A DNA stretch of 9,583 nucleotides from Solobacterium sp. (GTDB lineage Bacteria; Bacillota_I; Bacilli_A; Erysipelotrichales; Erysipelotrichaceae). Positions 1-7,267 of the stretch are shown here, piece by piece. Numbering within the stretch: position 1 is the first letter of the stretch; each line of letters opens with the position of its first letter. The notes under the pieces were generated by a model. That model made no database searches, was not told the origin of the DNA, and saw only the letters and a list, made by a program, of their open reading frames with translations. The DNA is taken from NCBI GenBank assembly GCA_017475415.1, contig JAFVFM010000171.1:1-9583 (forward strand), in the 5' to 3' direction. The position numbers and the translations under genes were made by a program.

Positions 1-926
1 AGCATGCCACTTACTGTTAAGATGATTACCATATATTTAAATTCCGGCTTAAATATTACACTTAACAAAAGTAAACCCAAAAATAGAATCGCTATATTTG
101 ATACCTTTTTCATATTCTTACTAATGAATGGCACCATACCAAAAAGATTCCCTAATAATCCTCCTAGTGCTAATGCACTCATTAGAATAGAATATTGAAT
201 TGTTGTACCTAGAATTACTTTATAGATATATTCAATAGTCAATATGGAAACTGCACCACCAATAAATGTAATCAATGTACTACCAATAAATATATCCTTA
301 TTTTGTAGAAATACTTCTTTGATATTTAGCTTTTCTTTTTTCTCATTACTGATCGGCTTCTGATCCCCTTTTAATAAGAGTATTACGAAAGCAGAAAGAA
401 TATAACTCACAATATCTAAATAATAGATTGTATTCATTCCATAGTTCGATAATAGTATGCCTCCTAACAATGGCCCAACTACTACAACTAATGCATTCGT
501 AAATCGGGTAATACCTTGATGCATATTCATATTCTCTTCATTACTAATTACTTTTAAATAATTTGCACGATAACATTCATTAAAGAAAAAGAGTGAACTA
601 TAGATAAAATAAATAACATAAATAGCGTAGGTATTAGATATACGCGTAAGTATCAGTAAAGGAATAATGCATAACAATTCAAAAATAAAGAATAGCTTTC
701 TAAATGACATATTTATCTTAACCGTCGAAATAAATGGTGATATCAAAAACTGAGGCAATAGTGACAATAAAATAAAAAAGGCTGTAGCGAATAAACTATC
801 CGTTTGGTTATAGATAACAGCAGTTAAGGCTAAAGAAGTCATAGATGACCCAAACGAAGAAATAAAGTCTGCGATTTGCAGTATCCAAAAATTATCTATC
901 GGTGTATTTTTTATCGTATTCATCAT
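1..926 (-). CDS. MFS transporter, N-terminal part, cut by the left window edge
   Basis: A leftward reading frame stays open from the ATG at 926 to the edge, giving 308 complete codons and no stop. It encodes a strongly hydrophobic protein with about nine or ten predicted membrane segments (roughly residues 14-38, 45-66, 78-94, 100-116, 142-160, 168-186, 211-232, 244-266, 277-291 and one at the edge). A lysine-rich cytoplasmic stretch at 187-205 matches the central loop of the major facilitator superfamily. The segment RFTNALVVVVGPLLGGILL (141-159) is the TM5 pattern usual in drug/macrolide-efflux-like MFS proteins. Two ATGs stand in tandem (926 and 923); the first is preceded by GGTGA with a 6-nt gap (933-937). 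The substrate cannot be read from the sequence; small-molecule or drug export is a family-level guess. The gene is separated from prs by a terminator and has its own promoter candidate, so it is an independent unit. Confidence 0.85.
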   Translation of the reverse strand, partial: MMNTIKNTPIDNFWILQIADFISSFGSSMTSLALTAVIYNQTDSLFATAFFILLSLLPQFLISPFISTVKINMSFRKLFFIFELLCIIPLLILTRISNTYAIYVIYFIYSSLFFFNECYRANYLKVISNEENMNMHQGITRFTNALVVVVGPLLGGILLSNYGMNTIYYLDIVSYILSAFVILLLKGDQKPISNEKKEKLNIKEVFLQNKDIFIGSTLITFIGGAVSILTIEYIYKVILGTTIQYSILMSALALGGLLGNLFGMVPFISKNMKKVSNIAILFLGLLLLSVIFKPEFKYMVIILTVSGM

Positions 927-953
927 ATATTTTCACCACACATAGCGTATTCC

Positions 954-962
954 ATTCTATCA
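954..962 (-). promoter_or_regulatory. Candidate extended -10 promoter of the MFS gene
   Basis: On the minus strand the sequence reads TGATAGAAT, a TGn extension plus a -10 hexamer with 5 of 6 consensus bases. A start near 947 would leave a leader of about 20 nt that contains the GGTGA ribosome binding site. No good -35 box is visible, which is tolerable for extended -10 promoters. Inferred from pattern and position only. Confidence 0.5.
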
Positions 963-991
963 CGATATTCTTTTCCCTCATCATTTCGCAC

Positions 992-1040
992 AAAAAAAGA
1001 ACTGTGTCTTCCCAATCATTGAGTTTTCTTACAGCTCTTT
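992..1040 (-). terminator. Rho-independent terminator after prs
   Basis: Read leftward, AAAGAGCTGT (1031-1040) pairs with ACAGTTCTTT (996-1005). This gives a 10-bp stem with one G-U pair across a 25-nt loop, followed by a run of T (992-995, continuing the T tract of the stem). It lies 24 nt beyond the prs stop codon. The long loop makes it less compact than ideal, but stem, T tract and position agree. Confidence 0.7.
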
Positions 1041-1064
1041 TCTTAAAATAAATAGTATATGTTA

Positions 1065-2036
1065 TTATTTGAAACTATCGTATTGGTAACGACCATATAC
1101 ATTAGATACAGGTTGATGATCACGAATAGAATGAATAATACCTTCAATCATATCTGCTACAGATAATACGGTTATCTTTTCACTTTGGTGCTTTCTTTCT
1201 TCTGATAAAGGAATGGTATCTGTAATCACTACTTCTTTAATACATGATTCGTTAATCTTCGCAATGGCATCTCTTGAGAATACAGCATGTGTTACACCAA
1301 CATAGATATCCTTAGCTCCAAAGCGCTTTAAGATATCGCATGCAGCCACTAATGAACCAGCAGTATCACAAATATCATCCACTATGATGCAATGCTTACC
1401 ACTTACATCACCAATAACATTCTGTGCCTCTACCATATTTGGCTTAGGTCTTCTCTTATCAATAATGGCAAGTGGTGCACCAATGATATCTGCAACCTTT
1501 CTTGTTCTTGTAACGCCACCATGGTCAGGTGATACAACAACGATTTCCTCTTCTGGGAAATTCTTAGATTTGAAATATTGTCCAATTAATGGAACGGCAG
1601 TTATATCATCATTAGGAATATCGAAGAAGCCTTGTATTTGCGCTGCATGTAAATCAAAACAGATTACACGATGTGCACCGGCAGTCTGTATTAAATTAGC
1701 GACTAATTTAGCAGTAATTGGCTGTCTAGGTTTTGCTTTACGATCTTGCCTAGCATAGCCGAAATAAGGCATGATGACATTGATTTCTTCTGCACTCGCT
1801 CTTTTGCAAGCGTCAATACAAATCAGAACCTCCATCAGGTTTTCCGTTACCGGACAACATGTGGATTGGATGATGAACACACATCTACCACGTACAGATT
1901 CTTGTGGTTCTACAAGAATTTCCCCATCCGCAAAGTGTTCAACTTTAATTTGTCCTAAAGGTACATCTAATCTTTGACAAACATCCTCTGCTAGTTTTTG
2001 ACTAGCACTTAACGCAAATACTACTGTGTCCTTCAT
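1065..2036 (-). CDS. prs: Ribose-phosphate pyrophosphokinase (PRPP synthetase), class I
   Basis: This enzyme makes 5-phosphoribosyl-1-diphosphate from ribose 5-phosphate and ATP for purine, pyrimidine, histidine, tryptophan and NAD synthesis. The 323-residue product is normal length for the family. Visible motifs are RQDRK (96-100), the FDLHAAQIQGFF signature (127-138), SPDHGGVTRTRK (169-180), the catalytic-loop DKRRPKPN (193-200) and the PRPP-binding VDDICDTAGSL (219-229). I chose the ATG at 2036. A GTG at 2111 would add 25 residues, but these have no family counterpart and lie upstream of a promoter-like -10 at 2070-2075. The ATG has GAAGGA just upstream, with a short 4-nt gap. The gene follows the glmU-like gene, as glmU-prs do in Bacillus, but a terminator and a new promoter lie between them, so it can be expressed independently. 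The C-terminal tail (about 305-323) is less typical than the rest. Confidence 0.97.
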   Translation of the reverse strand: MKDTVVFALSASQKLAEDVCQRLDVPLGQIKVEHFADGEILVEPQESVRGRCVFIIQSTCCPVTENLMEVLICIDACKRASAEEINVIMPYFGYARQDRKAKPRQPITAKLVANLIQTAGAHRVICFDLHAAQIQGFFDIPNDDITAVPLIGQYFKSKNFPEEEIVVVSPDHGGVTRTRKVADIIGAPLAIIDKRRPKPNMVEAQNVIGDVSGKHCIIVDDICDTAGSLVAACDILKRFGAKDIYVGVTHAVFSRDAIAKINESCIKEVVITDTIPLSEERKHQSEKITVLSVADMIEGIIHSIRDHQPVSNVYGRYQYDSFK

Positions 2037-2069
2037 ATATTCCTTCTTTCTCTTATCGAAATCGTTTAT

Positions 2070-2078
2070 AGTATAGCA
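2070..2078 (-). promoter_or_regulatory. Candidate extended -10 promoter of prs
   Basis: The minus strand reads TGCTATACT, an extended -10 (TGn plus TATACT, 5 of 6 consensus). Transcription would start near 2063, about 27 nt before the prs ATG at 2036. It sits immediately downstream of the upstream operon's terminator, where a new promoter is needed. No convincing -35 is visible. This position also argues against the GTG at 2111 as the prs start. Confidence 0.6.
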
Positions 2079-2120
2079 CTTTCTTATGACATAAACGACC
2101 TCACTAGCCACATTTATACG

Positions 2121-2146
2121 AAAAAACGAAGAATATTCATTCTCCG
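2121..2146 (-). terminator. Rho-independent terminator of the mnmE-to-glmU operon
   Basis: Read leftward, CGGAGAAT (2139-2146) pairs with ATTCTTCG (2127-2134) in an 8-bp stem with one G-U pair and a 4-nt GAAT loop, followed directly by TTTTTT (2121-2126). It lies 13 nt after the stop of the glmU-like gene. This is a compact, classical intrinsic terminator and marks the end of the housekeeping operon. Confidence 0.8.
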
Positions 2147-2159
2147 CCCTTCCGTATTT

Positions 2160-2882
2160 CTATTCCCCACGCATCTTGAGGTACTCTTCTGCTCTAGAGA
2201 GTTCCTCGTGGTCATTTACTCCTTGTACTTCTAAAGCATCCTCTGCTAGGATTGCTTTCACTACTTTGCCTTTATTTTTTAGTATTTCTACTAAATCTGT
2301 AATGTAATATTCTTGTTGCGCATTATCATTCTTTAATTCTTTTAAACCTTCGAATAAAGATAGATTATTAAAGGCATAAATACCTGTATTGATTTCCTTT
2401 ACTGCCTTTTCTTCTTCTGTGCAATCTTTAAATTCAACAATTTTTTCTACATGATCTTCTGCATTACGAATGACACGGCCATAGCTAGCTGTATCTTCTG
2501 GCATAGCTGTTAAAACAACCATATCTGCATCTTTGCATGCATCAAATAAAGAAGCATAAGTAGAAGGTCTTACACATGGGCAATCCCCATTAGCTACTAC
2601 AGTTATACCTTCTTTACCTTCTAATTGTTTTGCTTGCATTACAGCATGACCTGTACCTAATTGAGGTTCTTGTACCGCAAAATCACAAAGACCTCTCATT
2701 TCTTCTTCTACCAAATCATGACGATAACCAACAATAGAAATAACTTCATCAGCACCTGCTTCTTTTAAATTATCGCAAATGATACGAATCATTGGTCTTC
2801 CTAATACAGTATGCAATACCTTAGGTAATTCCGATTTCATTCTTGTGCCTTTACCGGCAGCCATAATTACAGCATTTTTCAT
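2160..2882 (-). CDS. glmU: GlmU-type UDP-GlcNAc pyrophosphorylase domain protein lacking the acetyltransferase half
   Basis: The 240-residue protein matches the N-terminal uridyltransferase domain of GlmU, which joins GlcNAc-1-phosphate and UTP to give UDP-GlcNAc for peptidoglycan. Visible are the nucleotide-binding signature AAGKGTRMKSELPKVLH (8-24), QLGTGHA (74-80), the metal-binding GD (99-100), YGRVIR (134-139), E151, NTGIYAF (165-171), the NxxxEYYITDL stretch (187-197) and the GVND motif (221-224) that closes the domain. Bifunctional GlmU is about 450-460 residues; the whole left-handed beta-helix acetyltransferase domain is absent. The frame ends in a clean TAG and is followed by a terminator, so this looks like a natural short form and not a frameshift. 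The start overlaps the ispE stop (ATGA, 2879-2882), with AAGGA 9 nt upstream. GlcN-1-P acetylation must come from another gene, or the substrate may differ. The assignment to this exact reaction is by homology and by its place between ispE and prs. Confidence 0.85.
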   Translation of the reverse strand: MKNAVIMAAGKGTRMKSELPKVLHTVLGRPMIRIICDNLKEAGADEVISIVGYRHDLVEEEMRGLCDFAVQEPQLGTGHAVMQAKQLEGKEGITVVANGDCPCVRPSTYASLFDACKDADMVVLTAMPEDTASYGRVIRNAEDHVEKIVEFKDCTEEEKAVKEINTGIYAFNNLSLFEGLKELKNDNAQQEYYITDLVEILKNKGKVVKAILAEDALEVQGVNDHEELSRAEEYLKMRGE

Positions 2883-3736
2883 CTTCTTTTTTCCTTCTTA
2901 AATATCTTTGTCTTGCGTACAAAGTAACGCTTTTCTTTATATTTCTCCATCGTATTATAGAGCAAATCTTCATTTTTGGATATAGCGAATACGGTAGAGC
3001 CACTACCTGACATTAATACTCCATCAAAGCCATCCACAATCAAACTATCTTTTATTTCTTTTATTTCTGGCACCATCTCAAAAGCAGCTACTTCTAAACT
3101 ATTGCCTAAAGAAGAAACAACACCTTCATAATCATCCTCTTCTAAAGCTCTTTGCATAGCCTTACAATCAGGATGTATATACTCTTCAATCGCATCAATA
3201 TGCGCAAAAGCATCCCTAGTAGATACACCACGTTTTGGCTTAACTAATAAGATATGAAAATCACTAGCACAATTGAAGGTTTGTAATTTTTCTCCTGTAC
3301 CTTCTACATAGGCAGGTTCATTCAATAGACAAAATGGTACATCTGAGCCCACCTCTCTAGCGATATCCAATAATTTTTCTAAAGGATAATTATAACCTAA
3401 TAATTTATTGATTAAACGTATCGCTGCAGCACCATCTGCACTACCACCAGCTAAGCCAGCTTGGGTTGGTATATGCTTTGTTAATATACAAGAGAAATTC
3501 TCTTTAAAACCAAAATGAGAGCGCATCACCTCAATTGCCTTAACAATTGTATTCTTTTCATTTACTGGTAAATAGCTCCGGTTAAGTTCCATATGCATTT
3601 CTCTAGCAACATGCATTTCTAAGACATCATAAAAGTCTAAGGGAACCATAATCATCTTCAATTCATGATACCCATCTTCCTTGCCTCCGATTACATCTAA
3701 GCATAGATTAATTTTCGCAAAAGCCCTATCTTTCAT
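2879..3736 (-). CDS. ispE: 4-diphosphocytidyl-2-C-methyl-D-erythritol kinase
   Basis: This GHMP-family kinase phosphorylates CDP-methylerythritol in the non-mevalonate (MEP) isoprenoid pathway, so the host uses MEP for undecaprenyl and quinone-type precursors. The product has 285 residues, the usual length. Motifs are AKINLCLDV (7-15, with the catalytic-region lysine K8), the ATP-binding loop PTQAGLAGGSADGAA (90-104), SDVPF (131-135, D132 being the likely catalytic aspartate) and SGSGST (243-248). I place the start at the ATG at 3736. It has AGGAG at 3742-3746 with a 5-nt gap, and AKINL then falls at the usual distance from the N-terminus. A longer frame to 3772 would add 12 unrelated residues. 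The start lies 11 nt inside the 3' end of rsmA and the stop overlaps the next gene by 4 nt, so it is an internal cistron of a tightly packed operon. The last dozen residues are very basic. Confidence 0.96.
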   Translation of the reverse strand: MKDRAFAKINLCLDVIGGKEDGYHELKMIMVPLDFYDVLEMHVAREMHMELNRSYLPVNEKNTIVKAIEVMRSHFGFKENFSCILTKHIPTQAGLAGGSADGAAAIRLINKLLGYNYPLEKLLDIAREVGSDVPFCLLNEPAYVEGTGEKLQTFNCASDFHILLVKPKRGVSTRDAFAHIDAIEEYIHPDCKAMQRALEEDDYEGVVSSLGNSLEVAAFEMVPEIKEIKDSLIVDGFDGVLMSGSGSTVFAISKNEDLLYNTMEKYKEKRYFVRKTKIFKKEKRR

Positions 3737-4571
3737 GCATTCTCCTGTATAATTCTTCGATTTCCTGAACACTTAATTCCTGTGCTCTTTTTCCTTCAGC
3801 AATACCAGCTTCCTTTAAGATTTCTTTTATATCTACATCTTCTCGATAATCTTTAAGATTATTATAGATGGTTTTTCTTCTTTGTTTAAAACAAGCACGA
3901 ATAAAGTTATATAAATCTTCTATATCTTCTTCTATTATTTTATCCTTCCTACTGAATTGAATAATTACACTATCTACATTAGGAGAAGGATTAAAGGATC
4001 TTCCAGGAACAGTAAATAATTTCTTAATATCATATAGCAGTTGCCCTTCTACGGATAAAGCACTATATTCCTTATCATTTACTTTTGCCGCAAAACGATC
4101 TCCTACTTCCTTTTGTACCATAACAGTAATATAGCTTATATCTTTACAAGAAAATAAACGAAATAATACAGGACTAGTAATATAGTAAGGTAAATTCGCA
4201 CATACTACTACTTGGCCATATTTATCTTTTAATTCTTTTACCTTTTCTTCAATATTCGCTTCTAAAAAATCTTCACATAGAAGCTCAAAATTTGTATATT
4301 CCTTTAGTTCATTTGTTAATACAGGAATTAAATCTTCATCTATTTCATACGCTGTAACATGCTTCGCTATTTTACATAATTGTTCACTCAAACTACCAAT
4401 ACCAGGCCCAATTTCAATCACTGAACCTTCTAAGTGCGCTTCCATTGCACATCTTTCTACAATAACTGGATCCACTAGAAAATTCTGTCCAAAGCCTTTT
4501 TTAGCCTTAAGACCATATTGTTCTAAGATTTCTTTTGTGCGCGATGGGGTCGCTATACTTTTTTTCATCAT
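3726..4571 (-). CDS. rsmA: 16S rRNA (adenine1518-N6/adenine1519-N6)-dimethyltransferase (KsgA)
   Basis: RsmA dimethylates two adjacent adenines in the 3'-terminal helix of 16S rRNA late in 30S assembly; loss gives kasugamycin resistance in other bacteria. The 281-residue product shows KKGFGQNFL (24-32), the SAM-binding loop EIGPGIGS (53-60), the acidic ribose-contact motif EID (76-78), DF (101-102) and the catalytic NLPYY (126-130), followed by the C-terminal helical rRNA-binding domain. Length and motifs are normal. The ATG at 4571 overlaps the rnmV stop in an ATGA junction; a second ATG follows immediately at 4568, so the product may begin one residue later. Placement after rnmV is conserved in Bacillus and relatives, which couples two rRNA maturation steps in one transcript. 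Confidence 0.97.
   Translation of the reverse strand: MMKKSIATPSRTKEILEQYGLKAKKGFGQNFLVDPVIVERCAMEAHLEGSVIEIGPGIGSLSEQLCKIAKHVTAYEIDEDLIPVLTNELKEYTNFELLCEDFLEANIEEKVKELKDKYGQVVVCANLPYYITSPVLFRLFSCKDISYITVMVQKEVGDRFAAKVNDKEYSALSVEGQLLYDIKKLFTVPGRSFNPSPNVDSVIIQFSRKDKIIEEDIEDLYNFIRACFKQRRKTIYNNLKDYREDVDIKEILKEAGIAEGKRAQELSVQEIEELYRRMHER
3742..3746 (-). promoter_or_regulatory. Ribosome binding site that fixes the ispE start
   Basis: AGGAG on the minus strand lies 5 nt before the ATG at 3736 and inside the 3' end of rsmA. It decides between this start and the longer frame opening at 3772, which has no comparable site at the right distance. Confidence 0.75.
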
Positions 4572-5095
4572 TTGAGCACTTCTTCAATTTCTTCCTTTTT
4601 TATTTTTGCATAATTCAAACGTTTACGCATTGTTTTTGCAGAACACATACCAATATGGAAGGCCTCGGCTACTTTTTCTCTCTTCTTTACACTATCTATT
4701 TGTCCACTTAAACCTAATTCCATCATATCCATTGCATTAAGGGAATCCCCTTCTTCATCATAGCTAATCAAATGGCTTAAGGCTTCTTCTAATATTTCTT
4801 TTGAAGCATGTTCTATGCCAACTTTTTTTTCTGTTTTGGCATCATTCTTCATCACAAAGGCATTCTTACATCCTTCAACTGCCTCATTAATCTTATTGCG
4901 TATACGATTACCTGGTGAATCGGGATCCGTAAAAATGATTACACCACGTCTTTTTTGCATAAGCTTAACTAAGGATAGAAAGTCATCATCTAAGGCTAAG
5001 CCACCAGTTTCTAATGTATCACATTCAAAGAATTGTTTTAAACGTTGGCTATCATGTTTACCTTCTACAATAATTACTTCATGAATCCTTTTCAT
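4568..5095 (-). CDS. rnmV: Ribonuclease M5 (5S rRNA maturation)
   Basis: RNase M5 trims precursor 5S rRNA at both ends in low-GC Gram-positives, acting on 5S rRNA bound to ribosomal protein L18. The 175-residue product has the Toprim core: VIIVEGKHD (7-15, with the catalytic glutamate E11) and IIFTDPDSPGNRIR (53-66, with the DxD pair D57/D59). A C-terminal part rich in lysine and glutamate follows, consistent with RNA binding. Length fits the family (about 180-190). The start ATG at 5095 overlaps the tatD stop (ATGA, 5092-5095). Only a GAGG about 14 nt upstream resembles a Shine-Dalgarno, so translation probably depends on coupling to tatD. The tatD-rnmV-rsmA order is a well-conserved Firmicutes cluster. 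Confidence 0.96.
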   Translation of the reverse strand: MKRIHEVIIVEGKHDSQRLKQFFECDTLETGGLALDDDFLSLVKLMQKRRGVIIFTDPDSPGNRIRNKINEAVEGCKNAFVMKNDAKTEKKVGIEHASKEILEEALSHLISYDEEGDSLNAMDMMELGLSGQIDSVKKREKVAEAFHIGMCSAKTMRKRLNYAKIKKEEIEEVLK

Positions 5096-5871
5096 AAAGT
5101 ATGCATAAACCTCTTATAATTCTCATTGATCACCTTAGCCATATGTTCTATACTTACCCCTCTAACTTCCGCCATCTTTTCTACAATATAAGGAATATAA
5201 GAAGGTTCATTCCTTTTCCCTCTTAATGGTGTAGGAGCCATATATGGGCAATCTGTTTCGGATAATAAATATTTTTCATCAATTGTTTCACATACCTCAA
5301 CCGAATGCCTTGCATTTTTAAAGGTTAATGCACCACCTAAGGCAATATAATAACCAAGTTTAGTAAATTCCTTAGCCATTTCTTTTGTCCCCGAATAACA
5401 ATGCATTAAGCCATGATGCCTATGCTCTTTCATGATGTCATATGTATCTTGTATTGCATCACGAGAGTGTACCAAAAAAGGCTTATTTACTTCCTTAGCA
5501 AATTCAATTTGTCGAATAAAGAATTCTCTTTGTAAAGCACGAATTCCCTCATCTTTTTCCCAATAATAATCTAAGCCAATTTCGCCTATACAACTTACTT
5601 CTTCTCTGCACGCTAATTCTTTAAATTCTTGCCAATCCTTCTCACTTACATCTTTTACATCTTCAGGAAAAATACCATAGGCAACTTTATATCTTTCTTT
5701 ATCTCTTTGTGCGAATTCGATTGCCTTTAAGCATTCTTCTTTCGCTAATGTAATGATTAAAATTTGATTAACATTCTTTTCTTTAGCACGCATTAACATT
5801 TCTTCAAAATCGTCTTGATATTCTTCAGAAAAGATATGCGCATGTGTATCTACATATTGTATTTCTTCCAT
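5092..5871 (-). CDS. tatD: TatD-family metal-dependent hydrolase/DNase
   Basis: TatD proteins are two-metal amidohydrolase-fold nucleases linked to 3'-5' DNA exonuclease activity and repair of oxidised ends; the Bacillus member at this locus is called YabD. The 259-residue product is full length. All expected metal ligands are visible: DTHAH (8-12, with H10 and H12), GEIGLDYYW (96-104, with E97), LVHSRDA (133-139, with H135), MHCYSG (156-161, with H157) and SETDCPYMAP (204-213, with D207). I place the start at the ATG at 5871, one base after the mnmE stop. A longer frame to 5907 would run 12 codons into mnmE and has no family support. A GGGA about 8 nt upstream, inside the mnmE end, can serve as ribosome binding site. 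The exact physiological substrate is unknown for most members. Confidence 0.94.
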   Translation of the reverse strand: MEEIQYVDTHAHIFSEEYQDDFEEMLMRAKEKNVNQILIITLAKEECLKAIEFAQRDKERYKVAYGIFPEDVKDVSEKDWQEFKELACREEVSCIGEIGLDYYWEKDEGIRALQREFFIRQIEFAKEVNKPFLVHSRDAIQDTYDIMKEHRHHGLMHCYSGTKEMAKEFTKLGYYIALGGALTFKNARHSVEVCETIDEKYLLSETDCPYMAPTPLRGKRNEPSYIPYIVEKMAEVRGVSIEHMAKVINENYKRFMHTL

Positions 5872-5872
5872 C

Positions 5873-7195
5873 TTATTTTCCCAAGCAGAAACGAGAGAAT
5901 ATTTCATCTAACAAATCCTCTCTTCCTACCTTTCCTGTTATCTCTTTTAGTGCATTCCAACACTTTTGTAGGTCTATAGTGACTAAATCCAAGGCATAAC
6001 CAGCCTCTAATGCATCTTTCGCTTCTACCATTGCTTCTTTCGCTTGTAAAGCTAAGCCAATTTGCCTTTCATTATGCAAAGTATCACTTTGGGCTATTTC
6101 CAAATCCTCTTCATATTTCTTTACAATTGCCTCTTTTAATTCATCTATTTCTAATTTACTAGCCGATATATGAATTCCTTCTGATTGTTCACCTAAATCT
6201 TTTTTATTATAGACAACAATGCGATTACGATCTTTTGTCTTTTCTAATATCTCTAAATCTTCTTCATTTAATTCTTTTGAATCATCCAATACAACAATAA
6301 TCAACTCTGCCTCATCCATGGCCTTTAATGAACGTTCTATACCAATTTGCTCAACCTTATCTTTACTTTCATGAATGCCTGCTGTATCAATTAAGCGCAA
6401 AGGTATACCACCCACGCTTACAATTCCTTCTACTAAATCTCTTGTTGTGCCAGCTATATCTGTAACAATCGCCTTATCTTCTTCTAATAAAGCATTTAAT
6501 AAAGAAGATTTACCTACATTAGGCTTACCTACAATTACCGTTTTTATTCCTTCACGGATGTTTACAGAAGTATTCGCTTCATGAATAATCTTCTCAATAT
6601 CCTTTATCCATTTCCTTACCATAGGCAAGATCTTTTCATCTGTTAATACTTCTACATCATCATATTCTGGATAATCTATATTCACTTCTATATGCGCAAT
6701 GATTTGTGTTAATTCTTCCTCTAATGGTGCTAATAATTTCGTAATGGAACCTTTCAAAGAATGCACAGAGGCACGTGCATTTAAGGCATTACTTGCAAGT
6801 ATTAAATCATTTACTGCTTCAGCTTGAGCTAAATCCATTTTTCCATTCAAAAAAGCACGTTCTGTAAATTCTCCTGGTCTAGCCATCCGAGCACCTTTAC
6901 CTAAGAATAAAGATAGAATCTTTCTAGTAATATAGATACCGCCATGACAACTAATTTCTACGCTATCTTCACCAGTATAAGAATGTGGATTCTTAAAGAT
7001 ACTAATTAATACTTCATCTACTACATCCTTATCTTCATATATCCAAGCATGATGAATACTATTCCCTCTAGCAATAGAAAAATCCTTATCACATAAAGAA
7101 GAAGTTATAGAAATAGCCTCATCTCCAGATAAGCGGATTACCGATATCGCACCTGTACCTTTAGCTGTTGCAATGGCAACAATTGTATCTTTCAT
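5873..7195 (-). CDS. mnmE: tRNA uridine-5-carboxymethylaminomethyl modification GTPase MnmE (TrmE)
   Basis: MnmE acts with MnmG to modify the wobble uridine (U34) of certain tRNAs, using GTP hydrolysis, methylene-tetrahydrofolate and FAD. The 440-residue product has all three parts: an N-terminal folate-binding domain (about 1-118) with SYTGEDSVEISCHGG (72-86) and RPGEFTERAFLNGKMDLAQAEAV (split around 107-128), a central helical domain, and an inserted G domain. The G domain carries Walker A GKPNVGKS (223-230), the G2 region TTRD (250-253), DTAG (270-273) and NKKD (330-333). It ends in the family signature FCLGK (436-440), whose cysteine (C437) is essential in characterised members. Two tandem ATGs stand at 7198 and 7195; AGGA at 7202-7205 is 6 nt from the second, which I chose. 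It is the first gene of the leftward operon. Its usual partner mnmG does not follow; tatD does. Confidence 0.97.
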   Translation of the reverse strand: MKDTIVAIATAKGTGAISVIRLSGDEAISITSSLCDKDFSIARGNSIHHAWIYEDKDVVDEVLISIFKNPHSYTGEDSVEISCHGGIYITRKILSLFLGKGARMARPGEFTERAFLNGKMDLAQAEAVNDLILASNALNARASVHSLKGSITKLLAPLEEELTQIIAHIEVNIDYPEYDDVEVLTDEKILPMVRKWIKDIEKIIHEANTSVNIREGIKTVIVGKPNVGKSSLLNALLEEDKAIVTDIAGTTRDLVEGIVSVGGIPLRLIDTAGIHESKDKVEQIGIERSLKAMDEAELIIVVLDDSKELNEEDLEILEKTKDRNRIVVYNKKDLGEQSEGIHISASKLEIDELKEAIVKKYEEDLEIAQSDTLHNERQIGLALQAKEAMVEAKDALEAGYALDLVTIDLQKCWNALKEITGKVGREDLLDEIFSRFCLGK

Positions 7196-7201
7196 CATAA
7201 G

Positions 7202-7218
7202 TCCTATATAGTTTACCA
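7202..7218 (-). promoter_or_regulatory. Ribosome binding site and weak promoter candidate before mnmE
   Basis: AGGA at 7202-7205 is well spaced for the ATG at 7195 and only 3 nt from the alternative ATG at 7198, so it favours the shorter start. Just upstream the minus strand reads TGGTAAACT (7210-7218), an extended -10-like string with only 4 of 6 hexamer matches. It is so close that the transcript would begin at or inside the AGGA. I trust the ribosome binding site and regard the promoter as doubtful. Confidence 0.4.
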
Positions 7219-7229
7219 CATCTTTTCTT

Positions 7230-7254
7230 CTGTTTCTTTTTTCTAAGAAAACAG
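7230..7254. repeat. Inverted repeat in the divergent mnmE / DUF4003-like intergenic region
   Basis: CTGTTTCTT (7230-7238) and AAGAAAACAG (7245-7254) form a 9-bp inverted repeat with one bulged base and a 6-nt centre. It is placed between the two divergent genes, 13 nt before the rightward ATG. It could be an operator or a short mRNA hairpin. It is AT-rich, and such repeats arise by chance fairly often in DNA of this composition. Confidence 0.35.
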
Positions 7255-7267
7255 TTACACTTATGGC

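Noticed and set aside
4..198. Plus-strand 64-codon frame at the left edge
   Set aside because: The opposite strand carries a continuous hydrophobic MFS frame over the same bases, which is the better explanation.
1384..1977. Plus-strand frames of 68-124 codons inside prs
   Set aside because: They are antisense to an unmistakable prs, have no ribosome binding site, and their composition mirrors the opposite strand.
2037..2111. Longer prs starting at GTG 2111
   Set aside because: The added 25 residues have no PRPP synthetase counterpart, lie over a promoter-like element and begin just after a terminator; the ATG at 2036 has a Shine-Dalgarno and gives normal length.
7230..7254. Intergenic hairpin as a terminator for mnmE or the rightward gene
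   Set aside because: It lies upstream of both divergent genes, so it cannot terminate either; it remains only a possible operator or leader hairpin.
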